The notes below the pieces were generated by a model. The model saw only the letters and a program-made list of their open reading frames with translations, was not told where the DNA came from and made no database searches. A stretch of 29,271 nucleotides of DNA, taken from an uncultured Lachnospiraceae bacterium (lineage in GTDB: Bacteria > Bacillota > Clostridia > Lachnospirales > Lachnospiraceae). The DNA lies in the NCBI GenBank assembly GCA_910585555.1, contig CAJUFU010000005.1, positions 51,257 to 80,527 of the forward strand. Reading direction: 5' to 3'. Positions 7,976 through 17,284 of this stretch are shown one piece after another; position 1 is the first letter of the stretch; every line of letters starts with the position of its first letter. The position numbers and the translations under genes were made by a program.

Positions 7976-9625
7976 CTACTCCCCGCCATAGAAATAATAC
8001 ACATCACAATACTTCTCTTTATATTGTAACGCATAATCTGTCAGATTCTCATTGCTTGTAAGAATCCTGCCAATCTGCGCCTGCACATCGGCCCCGGCGG
8101 CCACATATACCACCAGAGAAGAGGCATTGGCAATCACAGCATCCTCAATCCGGTCTGTACCGCCTGCCAGCGCAAAGTACACGCCCTCATACTCCATCAG
8201 CTCATTGGTTACATCCCAGATACACCAGTCTTCGCCCTGGTTATACAAATATATCACCGGCGTGCCTTCCTTGGCCTGTTTCCTGGCAAAAGCCGTCTGC
8301 TCTCTGTCTTCCGGATACAGAAACACCACCCGGTCTGACATAAGACCCGTAACATCAATTACGAGACAGACCACAGCTGCTGCCGCCAAACACACTTGCC
8401 GGATTTTTCCTTCTTTCACGAGGCGGCCCCACATCATATAAATTGCCCCAAAAACCAGCAACACAATCATGCCATATACAGGCAGCTGGTAGCGGTTAGA
8501 TGTATCTCCCAGCAAAAGGGCGGTCTTTGCCACCGTAAGAAAATATCCGGCCACGCCAAAACAAAGAATCCCAAAGGGCCACAATGGAATTACCGCTTTC
8601 TCGGACGGCAGAAGCCGTCCTATACTGCGCCTGAAATACAAAAGCAGAAACAATATAAGACCCGCCAGTAGAAATCCTGCCAGCAGTTTTCCAAAGACAT
8701 ACCCATCCAACAAATCCAAGAAAAAGCGAAACCGCATCATGGTATTAGATAAGTCAAAGAAATTCTCTGTAGCCTGTGCGCCGCGCTGTCCGCGAAACAT
8801 CTGTCCCAGACAAGAAGGATATGTCAGATATGCCAGCACAAACGCAATCAGCTGGCTGACCCCGTAGCGCAGACAATTCCACAAATTCTTATCCTGCCAC
8901 AATAGAAAAACACAAAAGGCAATGGCTGTATAAAACAAAAAGATAAAATAATAATACTGAGTCAGAAAACCCAGATAAGTGGTCAGCATCAACGGCAGCA
9001 AAAACCGGATATAAGAAAGCTTCTTTTCCACCTGCACCCCATAGAACGCCTTCACATGCAAAATGGCGCAAACCAGCACAAACACAGTCAGAAGCTCATA
9101 CATTCTGATAAATACCACACCGCTGACAGCCGCCGGCGTCAGACCATAAAACAGCGTCACCATAAGCGCCAGCTTCTCATTTCTGCCGCCCGTCAAATAT
9201 GACAGATATGTCAGAAGCATTAGCATCATCCCATGAAACAAGAGATTGATACCCAAGCCAATCCATTTGGAAAAGACCCCCGGCACAAAAGATGCCGCCG
9301 TGTGAAAAATCCAATAATAGACCGGAGGATGTACATCCCAGGACTGTACCTGTCTGACAAGGCCATATTGAAACTGCTGCCCCGAGAGGACCACAAACTC
9401 ATCGCGGTATGTCTGCCCATCCATCCACTTTCCGTCCTCCACATAGAAACCCGCCGTACGCGCCGTGGAATAATAGGTATAATATTCGTCCTCATGGAAG
9501 CCCGCCTTCTGGGTGCAAAAATAAAAGGCCGCCGCCATCTGCACCGCCCAGATCACTACGAAATATATGAGGTATCGTCTCTTGTTACAATCAGCTTCTA
9601 CAATATTCGTCATGAAACATCCCAT
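7976..9625 (-). CDS. GT39/ArnT-like membrane glycosyltransferase
   Basis: This protein of about 549 residues has a cytoplasmic N-terminus, a first helix near residues 18-36, and an extracytoplasmic loop beginning HEDEYYTYYSTAR with the acidic pair D46/E47 expected for a GT-C active site. WDVHPPVYYWIFH (H99-P101) is the HPP motif of the protein-mannosyltransferase/ArnT group. About ten more helices and a small C-terminal soluble domain follow. Such enzymes use polyprenyl-phosphate sugars outside the membrane. The start is uncertain: ATG 9625 lacks a clear ribosome binding site, while ATG 9613 has GGGA 6 nt upstream. It is the last gene of the long operon; pseB beyond it has its own promoter. 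Confidence 0.75.
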   Translation of the reverse strand: MGCFMTNIVEADCNKRRYLIYFVVIWAVQMAAAFYFCTQKAGFHEDEYYTYYSTARTAGFYVEDGKWMDGQTYRDEFVVLSGQQFQYGLVRQVQSWDVHPPVYYWIFHTAASFVPGVFSKWIGLGINLLFHGMMLMLLTYLSYLTGGRNEKLALMVTLFYGLTPAAVSGVVFIRMYELLTVFVLVCAILHVKAFYGVQVEKKLSYIRFLLPLMLTTYLGFLTQYYYFIFLFYTAIAFCVFLLWQDKNLWNCLRYGVSQLIAFVLAYLTYPSCLGQMFRGQRGAQATENFFDLSNTMMRFRFFLDLLDGYVFGKLLAGFLLAGLILFLLLYFRRSIGRLLPSEKAVIPLWPFGILCFGVAGYFLTVAKTALLLGDTSNRYQLPVYGMIVLLVFGAIYMMWGRLVKEGKIRQVCLAAAAVVCLVIDVTGLMSDRVVFLYPEDREQTAFARKQAKEGTPVIYLYNQGEDWCIWDVTNELMEYEGVYFALAGGTDRIEDAVIANASSLVVYVAAGADVQAQIGRILTSNENLTDYALQYKEKYCDVYYFYGGE

Positions 9626-9659
9626 TTTCTTTGTCAGTTTTCTGCGCCCAAGACCTCTT

Positions 9660-10664
9660 TCATCCGTCAGCCGCTCCCGCCAGTTTCATCTTCCACCCAT
9701 GCACCTGTCTGACCAGCCTCGGCGCCATGGTAAATAGCATTAAATATATTTTATTCTTCTTCGTCAAATACGGATTGGTGATGGTATCTGTCAGATGTGC
9801 GCGCAAGTACTTCTTCACACTCTGATAAAAAGCATTCTCCCCTCTCATCTGCGGTATCGGCACATGCAGCATATAATCCAGCCTCTGGAACAAATTAAAA
9901 CGGACTGCGTAAAGATGTAAATCCGGATACTTCTCATCAACCAGCTTCTGCATCCTGTCCGCGTTATCCACAATATCCAAGAACACCCGGGAAAAACTAT
10001 CTTTCGTCTTCTTCCGGGTGGTACTCCCGCTCCTGCACACCACATGATACCCCTGCTCGGGAAGAATCACAATACCGTCAATCTCCTGCAGCATCTCCAC
10101 CAGCAGCCTGAAATCTTCATTCAGCTCCCCTTCCGGAAACTGATGTCCCGCAAACAATTCCTTCTTGAACAATTTCGTACAAAAGGAACAGTCGCCGCGG
10201 TGCATCAAAAGTTCCTTCACAAAATCCTGCGCCCTGCAAAACTGTGTCTGCTGCGGCGGTATGCACACATCCGGCAGCCGTCTCCCCGCTTCATCCACCT
10301 CGTCCCGGGAAATCTGCGCTGCCACGCAGTTTCTTTCAGAAAGCGCCTTCATCAATTTATCATAAACATAGGGTTCTATATAGTCGTCACTGTCCACAAA
10401 TCCCAAATATTCCCCCAAAGCCAGCTTGATACCCATGTTGCGGGCAGAAGAAGCGCCGCCGTTCTTCTTATGGTAGGTCCGGATACGGGCATCCGCTTCC
10501 GAAAGTTTATCGCACAGCTTTTCTGTTCCATCTGTGGAACCGTCATCAATCAGCAGGATTTCCAAGTTAGAATAGGTCTGCCCGCAGATGGACTCCACAC
10601 ACTTTTCCAGACAATCTATGGAATTGTATACCGGTACAATAACACTGATTTTTTTCCTATCCAT
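9660..10664 (-). CDS. Family 2 glycosyltransferase
   Basis: This 334-residue GT-A enzyme carries ISVIVPVYNS at the N-terminus, LLIDDGSTDGTE near residue 40, the conserved NGGASSARNMGI, and FVDSDDYIEP near residue 90. It resembles the EpsJ/WcaA-type enzymes that extend lipid-linked repeat units on the cytoplasmic side. No membrane helix is evident. It starts 39 nt after the preceding GT4 gene and ends 34 nt before the GT39-like gene. Substrates cannot be read from sequence. Confidence 0.88.
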   Translation of the reverse strand: MDRKKISVIVPVYNSIDCLEKCVESICGQTYSNLEILLIDDGSTDGTEKLCDKLSEADARIRTYHKKNGGASSARNMGIKLALGEYLGFVDSDDYIEPYVYDKLMKALSERNCVAAQISRDEVDEAGRRLPDVCIPPQQTQFCRAQDFVKELLMHRGDCSFCTKLFKKELFAGHQFPEGELNEDFRLLVEMLQEIDGIVILPEQGYHVVCRSGSTTRKKTKDSFSRVFLDIVDNADRMQKLVDEKYPDLHLYAVRFNLFQRLDYMLHVPIPQMRGENAFYQSVKKYLRAHLTDTITNPYLTKKNKIYLMLFTMAPRLVRQVHGWKMKLAGAADG

Positions 10665-10703
10665 CTCCCGTATCCCGTACTTCTTTCCTTTCCATCTTCC
10701 GGT

Positions 10704-11888
10704 TTAGATCTCTCCATCCATCATCGCCTGATACATCTTTCCCGGCGCCGTCACCGGCGCTATGCTTAACGGCCCTGCCTGTTCTGGTTCGATCACGCCC
10801 TGCTGCAGCTTATCTGCAAACCGCAGAAGCGCTTTGGCGGCATGTTCCGCATTCCACATATCACGGATGGTCGTATAGGCGGCATATCCCATCTGTTTAC
10901 AATTGTCCCAATTCGCAAAGAGATCAAGCACAAGGGCTTCCATCTTATCATACTGGTCTTTCGGATAGACTAACCCGTTGACGCCATGGCGAATCAGATA
11001 AGGCGCCGCCCCCACCTGGGCATTGACCACTTCCACACAGCCGCTGTTCATCCCCTCATTGACCACAGCCCCCCAGCCTTCCAAATCATTGCTGGTAAAA
11101 AGGTGTATATGACACTTTTCCATCACATCCCGCACCCCCTCAGGCTGCGTATAACCGTAGAAAACAAAAGACTGCCCCAGGCCGGAACTTTCCACCTCCC
11201 GGCAGATGACCGGTTTAAGCTCCCCGTCTCCCAGCATGTGGATTTTAAAAGCGTACCCTTTTTTCCGCAGGGCCTTGGCAAGCCTCACCACATATTCCGG
11301 ATGCTTTAGCGGGATAAACCGCCCCGCCCAGACAATATGAAGCATACCGTCCCGGGGTTTTAGCGCCGCAAGCGTTTCCGCCGTATAGGTGCGCAGCCTT
11401 GTAAAATACCCCCACTTAAACAGCTTGTCCGGATAGGCACCGATGAGATGAAAATCCGAGGCCGCATAGGCACCGGCGCAGAGCATACACACATTCTGTC
11501 TGCGATATCTGATATGCTCCTTATACTTCGCCAAAAGCCCCCGGGGCGACACCGCCTTCCATTGCCCCTCCCGGTAAAGACGCTCACTCACCCGCAGGGT
11601 CGTCTTGCCGGAAAGCAGTCTGGGTTCCACAATATCTTCTCTGCCGGTCCATCCAAAGAGCACCACATCACTCTCCATAATCTTCTTTAAGCAGTCATAT
11701 TCTTTCTCATAAAGGCACTCCACATAGGGAATCTCCTCCACCTTCACGCCCCAGCCCATATCCACCCGCTCCTTCTCCATGGGCATGGTCTGGATAAAAG
11801 TAAAATCCTCTGAAAGCTGCCCATACAAAGCTTCACACAGGGGCATCTGATGGTGATTGATATAGTTAGACACAAAAGTAAAAGTCAT
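10704..11888 (-). CDS. Family 4 glycosyltransferase
   Basis: This 394-residue GT-B enzyme has a retaining GT4 C-terminal domain: IVWAGRFIPLKHPEYVVRLA, HMLGDGE, and an EX7E-type motif in EGWGAVVNEGMNSG. The N-terminal domain is short and divergent (MTFTFVSNYINHHQ). Its ATG overlaps the stop of the upstream GT4 gene (ATGA, 11885-11888), so the two are translationally coupled and probably act in consecutive steps. Confidence 0.87.
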   Translation of the reverse strand: MTFTFVSNYINHHQMPLCEALYGQLSEDFTFIQTMPMEKERVDMGWGVKVEEIPYVECLYEKEYDCLKKIMESDVVLFGWTGREDIVEPRLLSGKTTLRVSERLYREGQWKAVSPRGLLAKYKEHIRYRRQNVCMLCAGAYAASDFHLIGAYPDKLFKWGYFTRLRTYTAETLAALKPRDGMLHIVWAGRFIPLKHPEYVVRLAKALRKKGYAFKIHMLGDGELKPVICREVESSGLGQSFVFYGYTQPEGVRDVMEKCHIHLFTSNDLEGWGAVVNEGMNSGCVEVVNAQVGAAPYLIRHGVNGLVYPKDQYDKMEALVLDLFANWDNCKQMGYAAYTTIRDMWNAEHAAKALLRFADKLQQGVIEPEQAGPLSIAPVTAPGKMYQAMMDGEI

Positions 11889-13171
11889 TCTGACATCTCC
11901 CGGTAAATGCGCATCAGACGGTAGTAATTTTGGTCCGCATCATGATTCACGCGCGCATGTTTTCTGGCATTATCAGAGAGCCGCTCCACAATCGCTTCCT
12001 TGGTAAAGATCTCAATAATGCTGTCAGCCAGCGCATCCACATCCCCCGGCGTATAGAGGAAGCCGTCTCCGCCATCCGTCAAAAGATTATGTATGCCGCC
12101 CACATTAGCCGCCACACAGGGCACCCCCAGAAGCATAGCCTCACCCACGGAATTGGGAGAATTCTCCAAAGCCGACGGGCAGACGAAGACCTGACAGCTT
12201 AAATACTGCTCTTTCATCTCCTCCGCACTGATACGCCCCAGCATATGGACTTTTTCTTCCAGATGATTGTCTTTTATCAGTTTCTTTAAATACTTGCCGT
12301 AAGCCGAGAGCTTCAACACATCTTTCCATGTTTCCGCCCGCATAATATTACTGCCCGCCACATACACTTCCGCGTCGGGAAACTGCTCTAAAATCTTCGG
12401 CATCGCTTTTAACAGATAATGGAAACCCTTTAAAGGATAGTCCCCCTGGCTTAAAAAGATGCGGAAGGATTGGCAGGTGCTGCTTTTCCATCTGTCACGG
12501 TAAAACACGCTGCGGAGGGTTTCATTCAGATAATGATAGGCAGCATCCGGATTAATCCTGGCCGTCTCCGCGCGGTCAAAATCCGTCCGTCCCGCGATAT
12601 GCTTGACTCTCTTTATGGCTTCGATCTCATACTCGCCGCGCTTTTCAAACTTTTTCTGCTGCTGCCTTAAGCTGTCCTTCCTGAGCATATCGCGAAAGGT
12701 GGTCTGCCTTTGTACCTTCACCGGCAAGTCTGCCATATAAACCTTCGCACAGGCCGACACCAAACCCTGAATCCCGATCAGAGTCCTCTCCGGCTGGTCA
12801 AAGACCTTCACTGCCGCAAGCGCATGGGGAAACTCTGTGCCAAATACATGCACAATATCGGGTTTATAGTCATCTATAATCAGCTTAAAGAAAGCTTCCA
12901 ACTCCACATCGTAGTTCTCCGGCGTATTCAGGTTTTCCACGAAGGCATAGCAATGACAGGAAATATTCTCCCCCAACTGCATGACCTGATCAAAAGCGCC
13001 TATGGATTCGTCCACCGGAAAAGCAATTCCCAATTCAATGTGATTTCTGTCCTGCTCCATGATCACCCTGTCCAGCAGGCCGCTAAGCCACCCCTCTCTG
13101 TTACTGTAAGGCAGATTTAAGCGTTTTGCGATCACTGGCAGCATAATATTGCACACCCATAAGATTCTCAT
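11885..13171 (-). CDS. Family 4 glycosyltransferase
   Basis: This GT-B enzyme of 428 residues has MRILWVCNIMLPVIA at the N-terminus, DYKPDIVHVFGTEFP in the acceptor domain, and a retaining GT4 donor domain with LSQGDYPLKGFHYLL, AGSN, HMLGRISAEEM and ENSPNSVGEAMLLGVP (EX7E). ATG 13171 was chosen since GGAGG lies 5 nt upstream; the in-frame ATG at 13183 would overlap that ribosome binding site. Its stop overlaps the next start by 4 nt. Confidence 0.88.
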   Translation of the reverse strand: MRILWVCNIMLPVIAKRLNLPYSNREGWLSGLLDRVIMEQDRNHIELGIAFPVDESIGAFDQVMQLGENISCHCYAFVENLNTPENYDVELEAFFKLIIDDYKPDIVHVFGTEFPHALAAVKVFDQPERTLIGIQGLVSACAKVYMADLPVKVQRQTTFRDMLRKDSLRQQQKKFEKRGEYEIEAIKRVKHIAGRTDFDRAETARINPDAAYHYLNETLRSVFYRDRWKSSTCQSFRIFLSQGDYPLKGFHYLLKAMPKILEQFPDAEVYVAGSNIMRAETWKDVLKLSAYGKYLKKLIKDNHLEEKVHMLGRISAEEMKEQYLSCQVFVCPSALENSPNSVGEAMLLGVPCVAANVGGIHNLLTDGGDGFLYTPGDVDALADSIIEIFTKEAIVERLSDNARKHARVNHDADQNYYRLMRIYREMSE

Positions 13172-13197
13172 ATGTTCCTCCATTCCGAAGCGTCCCC

Positions 13198-14163
13198 TTA
13201 CCGCTTCTTACCAGATACTCTTCTGTAAACCTCATATACCTTTCCCTTACCTGTCTGATACAGCCTGGCAGTCACCGGACTGCGCGAAAGATACGTTCTC
13301 ACCGGCGCCAGTGTCAAGAGCATGAGCAGCCGGTATTGCAGCACTTTCGCAGGCGGCATGTACTTACCCACAATCTGTTTGTGTTCTCTCTTCGATATCC
13401 TCACATTCTCCTTTGTCTCCGAAAAGCCGTCCCCCTCATACAAGGCAACCGTCACCGGCAGATAGACGGTGAGCGCCTGCGCCCTGTAAAAACACCACAA
13501 AAAGTGTTCGTAATCGGCACGCACCCGATATCCGATATCGAATCCCCTGTCTGTCAGAAGTCTTTTGTCATAAAAGCAGGCCTGGTGACAGGGTACATTC
13601 CGATAACAGCCAAAATCATCCATCCTTGGGTTGGACTGAACTAAAGCGCCGGTCAACCTTTCCTGGATATTACCATAAAACAGCAAAGGCCGGTGTGACA
13701 AGCGTCCTTCCCTTTTGCCCTTATAAGCATGTATCAGCTGTTTCACCCTGTAAAGTACATCCTTTTGATAAAAATAATCCCCACAATTTAAGAAAAAAAT
13801 GTACTCCCCGGAAACATGTTTTACTGCCTGGTTCATGGCATCGTAGATACCGCTGTCTTTTTCCCGGCAGATTTTGATTTTCCCTTTTTCTATAAACATC
13901 TGCCTTTGTCCTGGGTCAAAACCGTCCCCTATGCCCTCTGTCTTAACATCTTCGTCCGTAAAGCCACTGCCCTTTAACAGCTTCTCCACAGAACCATCCA
14001 TAAAGCCGCTGTCCTCTAACAGTCTCTCCACAGAACCATCCGTAGAACCGCCATCCTTGACGATGATCTCATAATCCTTTTCCGTCTGATCTAAGATACT
14101 CTTTATTGTCTTATGCAGTTTCTCTCCTTCATTGAGACAGACCACAATAATACTGAACGTCAT
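13198..14163 (-). CDS. Family 2 glycosyltransferase with duplicated insert
   Basis: This 321-residue GT2 protein is of the type with SIIVVCLNEG, IIVKDGGSTDGS (residues 33-44), EKDSGIYDAMN (101-111) and FLNCGDYF in place of a classic DXD, as in WcaE-like enzymes. Directly after the DGGSTDGS loop it carries an insert of about 45 residues in which a 14-residue unit (DGSVERLLEDSGF and DGSVEKLLKGSGF) is repeated, encoded by a 42-nt tandem duplication. Core motifs flanking the insert are intact, so activity is likely. ATG 14163 has GGGAAG 5 nt upstream. Confidence 0.85.
   Translation of the reverse strand: MTFSIIVVCLNEGEKLHKTIKSILDQTEKDYEIIVKDGGSTDGSVERLLEDSGFMDGSVEKLLKGSGFTDEDVKTEGIGDGFDPGQRQMFIEKGKIKICREKDSGIYDAMNQAVKHVSGEYIFFLNCGDYFYQKDVLYRVKQLIHAYKGKREGRLSHRPLLFYGNIQERLTGALVQSNPRMDDFGCYRNVPCHQACFYDKRLLTDRGFDIGYRVRADYEHFLWCFYRAQALTVYLPVTVALYEGDGFSETKENVRISKREHKQIVGKYMPPAKVLQYRLLMLLTLAPVRTYLSRSPVTARLYQTGKGKVYEVYRRVSGKKR
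13959..14042. repeat. 42-bp tandem duplication within a GT2 gene
   Basis: Units 13959-14000 and 14001-14042 match at about 36 of 42 bases and keep the reading frame. The differences are mostly synonymous or conservative, so the duplication is not brand new. Confidence 0.85.
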
Positions 14164-14209
14164 AACTGCTTCCCATTCCTTATCTCACTGCCTTGGCGCC
14201 GACAATTAT

Positions 14210-15388
14210 TTAATTCATATCCGATAAAATATTAACCATATCATGGAAAAAGAAACTCTTGTACGGCAGAATCAATACACCGTCATTGGATGCTCTGCTT
14301 AAGTACATCATAAAATACAACACCGCCGCCAGAATCACCCCCAGGCGGAATATCTTTCTCCATCTCCTGTCCGCAATCTGCTCAAGTAACATCGGCAAGA
14401 ACAAAATCTGGCTCACCGTCAGATAATAACCGATGCGGGAAATAATCGGCAAAAAGGAACAAAATACATACAGCACCAGTGCTCCCAGATTCAAGTAAAA
14501 ATAAAACCAGAACCGCCGCTTCCCCATCACTACGTTTCCATCAGCGGCATTTATGACATCCATGTCATTTCTTTCCGTTTCCCTGGTGCCGGAATGCCTT
14601 TTTTCCATAAACATTACAATCCCTGCAAATAATAGCACCGCCCCGCAGCGCAGTATATTGATGTAGCTTGTGCCCCCTTCCAGATACTCTGTATCCTCAT
14701 ATGTGGGATAGAGAAATACCACCACCTTAAGATAAAAGTCCTGCAGGAACAAAAAGGTAGTACAAAAAAGCGCCGCAAACGCCAGCTGCCATTTCTTCCA
14801 GGGCAGAGAGGCCAGTATATAAAGCGGTATCACCACCAGCAGAGATTTATGAAAAGCGGAACCTAAAAGCACCGTCACGATAAATCTCCCCCACTGCCTG
14901 CGCAGTACAAATTTCATGGCATACAAAGCAACAGCCAGCGCCAGATAGTAGCGCACCGTACTGAATGTCTGAAAATAATATCCAAGCGCCATGAACAAAA
15001 AGAAAGTAAGCGGGAAATCATCGCTCCCCTCATACATGGCCAGCAAAAACACAAACACGGTTACGAAAGCGTAGACGCCAAACACCAACAGGAAATTCTC
15101 AAACCCCGAAAGGCCATAGAGAATCTTTACCAAAAGGTTAAAACCAATCTCTGTGGGCACATAGGAATCGCAGTTGACCAGATGCATGAACTCCACATAT
15201 TTCGCGTAATCGTTGCCCACATTCACCCTGGCCGCAGACAAGGAAAACAGTATAAGAAAGATTGCCGCAAGGCAGACGCGGTTACACATCTGCTGCCTGG
15301 TAATGCTATAAGGTTGTGTGGCTGGGTGATTATTCACAAACGCCGCAAGCAGCACTGTGACAGTTGCCACCGTGATGTATAAGATCAT
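14210..15388 (-). CDS. EpsG-family polysaccharide polymerase-like protein
   Basis: This 392-residue membrane protein has about ten helices, the segment RVNVGNDYAKYVEFM after the second helix, and FSTVRYYLALAVALYAM, both typical of the EpsG family. It would act as the Wzy-like polymerase joining repeat units outside the membrane. A hydrophilic loop of about 30 residues (near 255-285) interrupts the helices. Its ATG overlaps the preceding stop (ATGA, 15385-15388). This is the only polymerase candidate in the window and no flippase accompanies it. Confidence 0.8.
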   Translation of the reverse strand: MILYITVATVTVLLAAFVNNHPATQPYSITRQQMCNRVCLAAIFLILFSLSAARVNVGNDYAKYVEFMHLVNCDSYVPTEIGFNLLVKILYGLSGFENFLLVFGVYAFVTVFVFLLAMYEGSDDFPLTFFLFMALGYYFQTFSTVRYYLALAVALYAMKFVLRRQWGRFIVTVLLGSAFHKSLLVVIPLYILASLPWKKWQLAFAALFCTTFLFLQDFYLKVVVFLYPTYEDTEYLEGGTSYINILRCGAVLLFAGIVMFMEKRHSGTRETERNDMDVINAADGNVVMGKRRFWFYFYLNLGALVLYVFCSFLPIISRIGYYLTVSQILFLPMLLEQIADRRWRKIFRLGVILAAVLYFMMYLSRASNDGVLILPYKSFFFHDMVNILSDMN

Positions 15389-16212
15389 TGTCCTTTTCCT
15401 TCTCTGATGCCTGCACGCATCAACGCAAAAGCCTTAGGAAGCGAAATATCCTGGCACATTTGCCTTCTATGCACCCACAGGAACCGAAATGCCAGGGGAA
15501 GCGCCATTTTGCCATATAAGAAATGGTAGAGCACGCCTCTGTCCTTAAAAAATTTCTCATGATAACCGCTAAACCATGTGGACTTTCTCTCAATCTCCTC
15601 ACCAATACAGATCGTATGCGCATAAATCCTAAGTCCGGCTTTGAGACAGTCCCTCAAGAACAGACTGTCCTCCCCGTTGCTGTACCTTGCACCGCCGCCA
15701 AACAACACCGAGTAGTATACATTCGCCCGCTTGAGCGCTTCCACTTTCGCCGTGATGCTGTACGCCGGATACCGGCCGTAATTGCGGTAGGAAATCCGGT
15801 GAATATCCTGGTTCCAATAGGTCTTACGGGAAGGCGCGACTTTTACATTGACTAAGATCATATCCGCCTCAGGCAGCTCCTGATAAGCCTGCAGAATCCG
15901 TTTCTCATAATCATCGGTCAGCACAATATCCTCATCGGAGAACAGGCAGATTTCCCTCTCCGCGTGCAGAAGCGCCGTATTCCGGCTAAGTCCCACGCCC
16001 CGTTTGGGCATGGAAAGGCATTTTACCATGCCGCCTGTCACCGCTGTCTCTTCATAGCCGTACCGGCCGCATTGATTGACCAGCACCGCGTCCGTGTGTA
16101 TATTCATTTTTGCCACAAGTTCTGCGGCATCCTGTTCCACCGCAGAAACAAGCACTTCCACTTTCATGATTATCCCGTTTCCATTCTTCTGACTTTTTTC
16201 CCGCCGGCTCAT
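15385..16212 (-). CDS. GT2-like (GT-A fold) glycosyltransferase
   Basis: This protein of up to 275 residues has a GT-A-like core: VEVLVSAVEQDA, RGVGLSRNTALLHA and the acidic FSDEDIVLTDDYEKRIL in place of the usual DXD, then FGGGARYSNGEDSLFLRDCL. This resembles the short GT2 variants of Firmicute capsule loci. Two starts are possible: ATG 16212 overlaps the preceding stop (ATGA) and adds a charged 15-residue tail, while ATG 16167 begins directly at the core strand. The coupled start is kept. It is the gene between the Wzz-like and EpsG-like genes. Confidence 0.7.
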   Translation of the reverse strand: MSRREKSQKNGNGIIMKVEVLVSAVEQDAAELVAKMNIHTDAVLVNQCGRYGYEETAVTGGMVKCLSMPKRGVGLSRNTALLHAEREICLFSDEDIVLTDDYEKRILQAYQELPEADMILVNVKVAPSRKTYWNQDIHRISYRNYGRYPAYSITAKVEALKRANVYYSVLFGGGARYSNGEDSLFLRDCLKAGLRIYAHTICIGEEIERKSTWFSGYHEKFFKDRGVLYHFLYGKMALPLAFRFLWVHRRQMCQDISLPKAFALMRAGIREGKGQ

Positions 16213-17183
16213 GCCTTATCCGTTATGCTGCCATAATATCTCTTCAAAAACTTCTCATCCCCATCCCGTATGGCCACGCCGCATAAACTGCATTCCTGTG
16301 CGGTAAGCATCTCTATCACATAGGCTAAATAAGTGCCGTGCATTTTTCCATAAGGCACAGTCAAAACGACCCCATCCGCCTCTCGCAGTTTTGTAAGCTT
16401 TTCCATGGACAGCGCTTCCTTCTGCACCGCATCATAAACCAGGATTTTACCCATTTTCTCTTGCAGATGCACAATCTGATGCTCATAATCCTTTTGGAAA
16501 AACTCCCCCGCCAAAGGATATCCCAGAAATGACACATTTGTCACTTTTCTCACATCGCTGGCCGCCATGATTCGATCATCCAAAACATAATATAGATTCA
16601 CCCAAAGCAAGGATAGTGCCAGACCAAGCAGCAGTCCCACAAGCACTGCCTGCGCCATCCTGGAGTCCGCCACCGCCAGCTGCGCCTGGGTGGACTGAAT
16701 CGTCCGAATCTGTATAAATTCTTTGGCCTGCTCCCCATACGTCTCAAGGGCCTGATTCGCAGCCTGAAGAATCGCATCCGTCCGTTCTGCATTATGGGTG
16801 GTGATTGTCACCGTAAGGAGTCTCAAATCTGAAAGAATGGAAGCCTCTGTGGCCGCCATCACTTCCTCCCTGCCGTAATCCGCCGGCAGGTTTTCCATAG
16901 TCAGATCAAGAATGGGGTCTGTGGCCATCAGGTCATTCCAGGTATAGCCATTGTATTCCTGATAAACCTCCCCCGTCTCGTCCGCCGCAAAATCCAGATA
17001 GATTTTGGAAAAAGCCCGGTATTGCCGCTGAGACTCCGGCACTGTACGTACCATCGTATATACCAGCGCGCCAAGAAGAGCGCCAATTACCGTCGCCCCC
17101 AGTACAAGCGGTATCTTCTGAAACAGGCAGAGTATATATTTTTTCATATCCATGCCGGCATCGGCATACTGTAATTGTCTCAT
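16209..17183 (-). CDS. Wzz-like chain-length protein with degenerate kinase-like tail
   Basis: This 324-residue membrane protein has two helices (about residues 25-45 and 178-201) flanking an extracytoplasmic domain of about 130 residues, the Wzz/CpsC architecture. After the second helix come the typical DDRIMAASDVRKVTNVSFLGYP and then about 100 residues with ADGVVLTVPYGK (269-280) and CGVAIRDGDEKFLKRYYG, which resemble the last part of a bacterial tyrosine kinase domain. No Walker A loop or C-terminal tyrosine cluster is present, so kinase activity is unlikely. AGGAG lies 12 nt before ATG 17183; M11 or M13 could also start. Its role is probably control of polymer length with EpsG and the initiating transferase. 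Confidence 0.75.
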   Translation of the reverse strand: MRQLQYADAGMDMKKYILCLFQKIPLVLGATVIGALLGALVYTMVRTVPESQRQYRAFSKIYLDFAADETGEVYQEYNGYTWNDLMATDPILDLTMENLPADYGREEVMAATEASILSDLRLLTVTITTHNAERTDAILQAANQALETYGEQAKEFIQIRTIQSTQAQLAVADSRMAQAVLVGLLLGLALSLLWVNLYYVLDDRIMAASDVRKVTNVSFLGYPLAGEFFQKDYEHQIVHLQEKMGKILVYDAVQKEALSMEKLTKLREADGVVLTVPYGKMHGTYLAYVIEMLTAQECSLCGVAIRDGDEKFLKRYYGSITDKA

Positions 17184-17284
17184 AACATTGCTATTCTCCT
17201 ATCTGGGGCATCACTTTCTGCGCCTGCCTGATGCCGCCTGCCTGTCTTTTCGCAGATATCCTTCCGTATTGCCATTTCTCTGCT

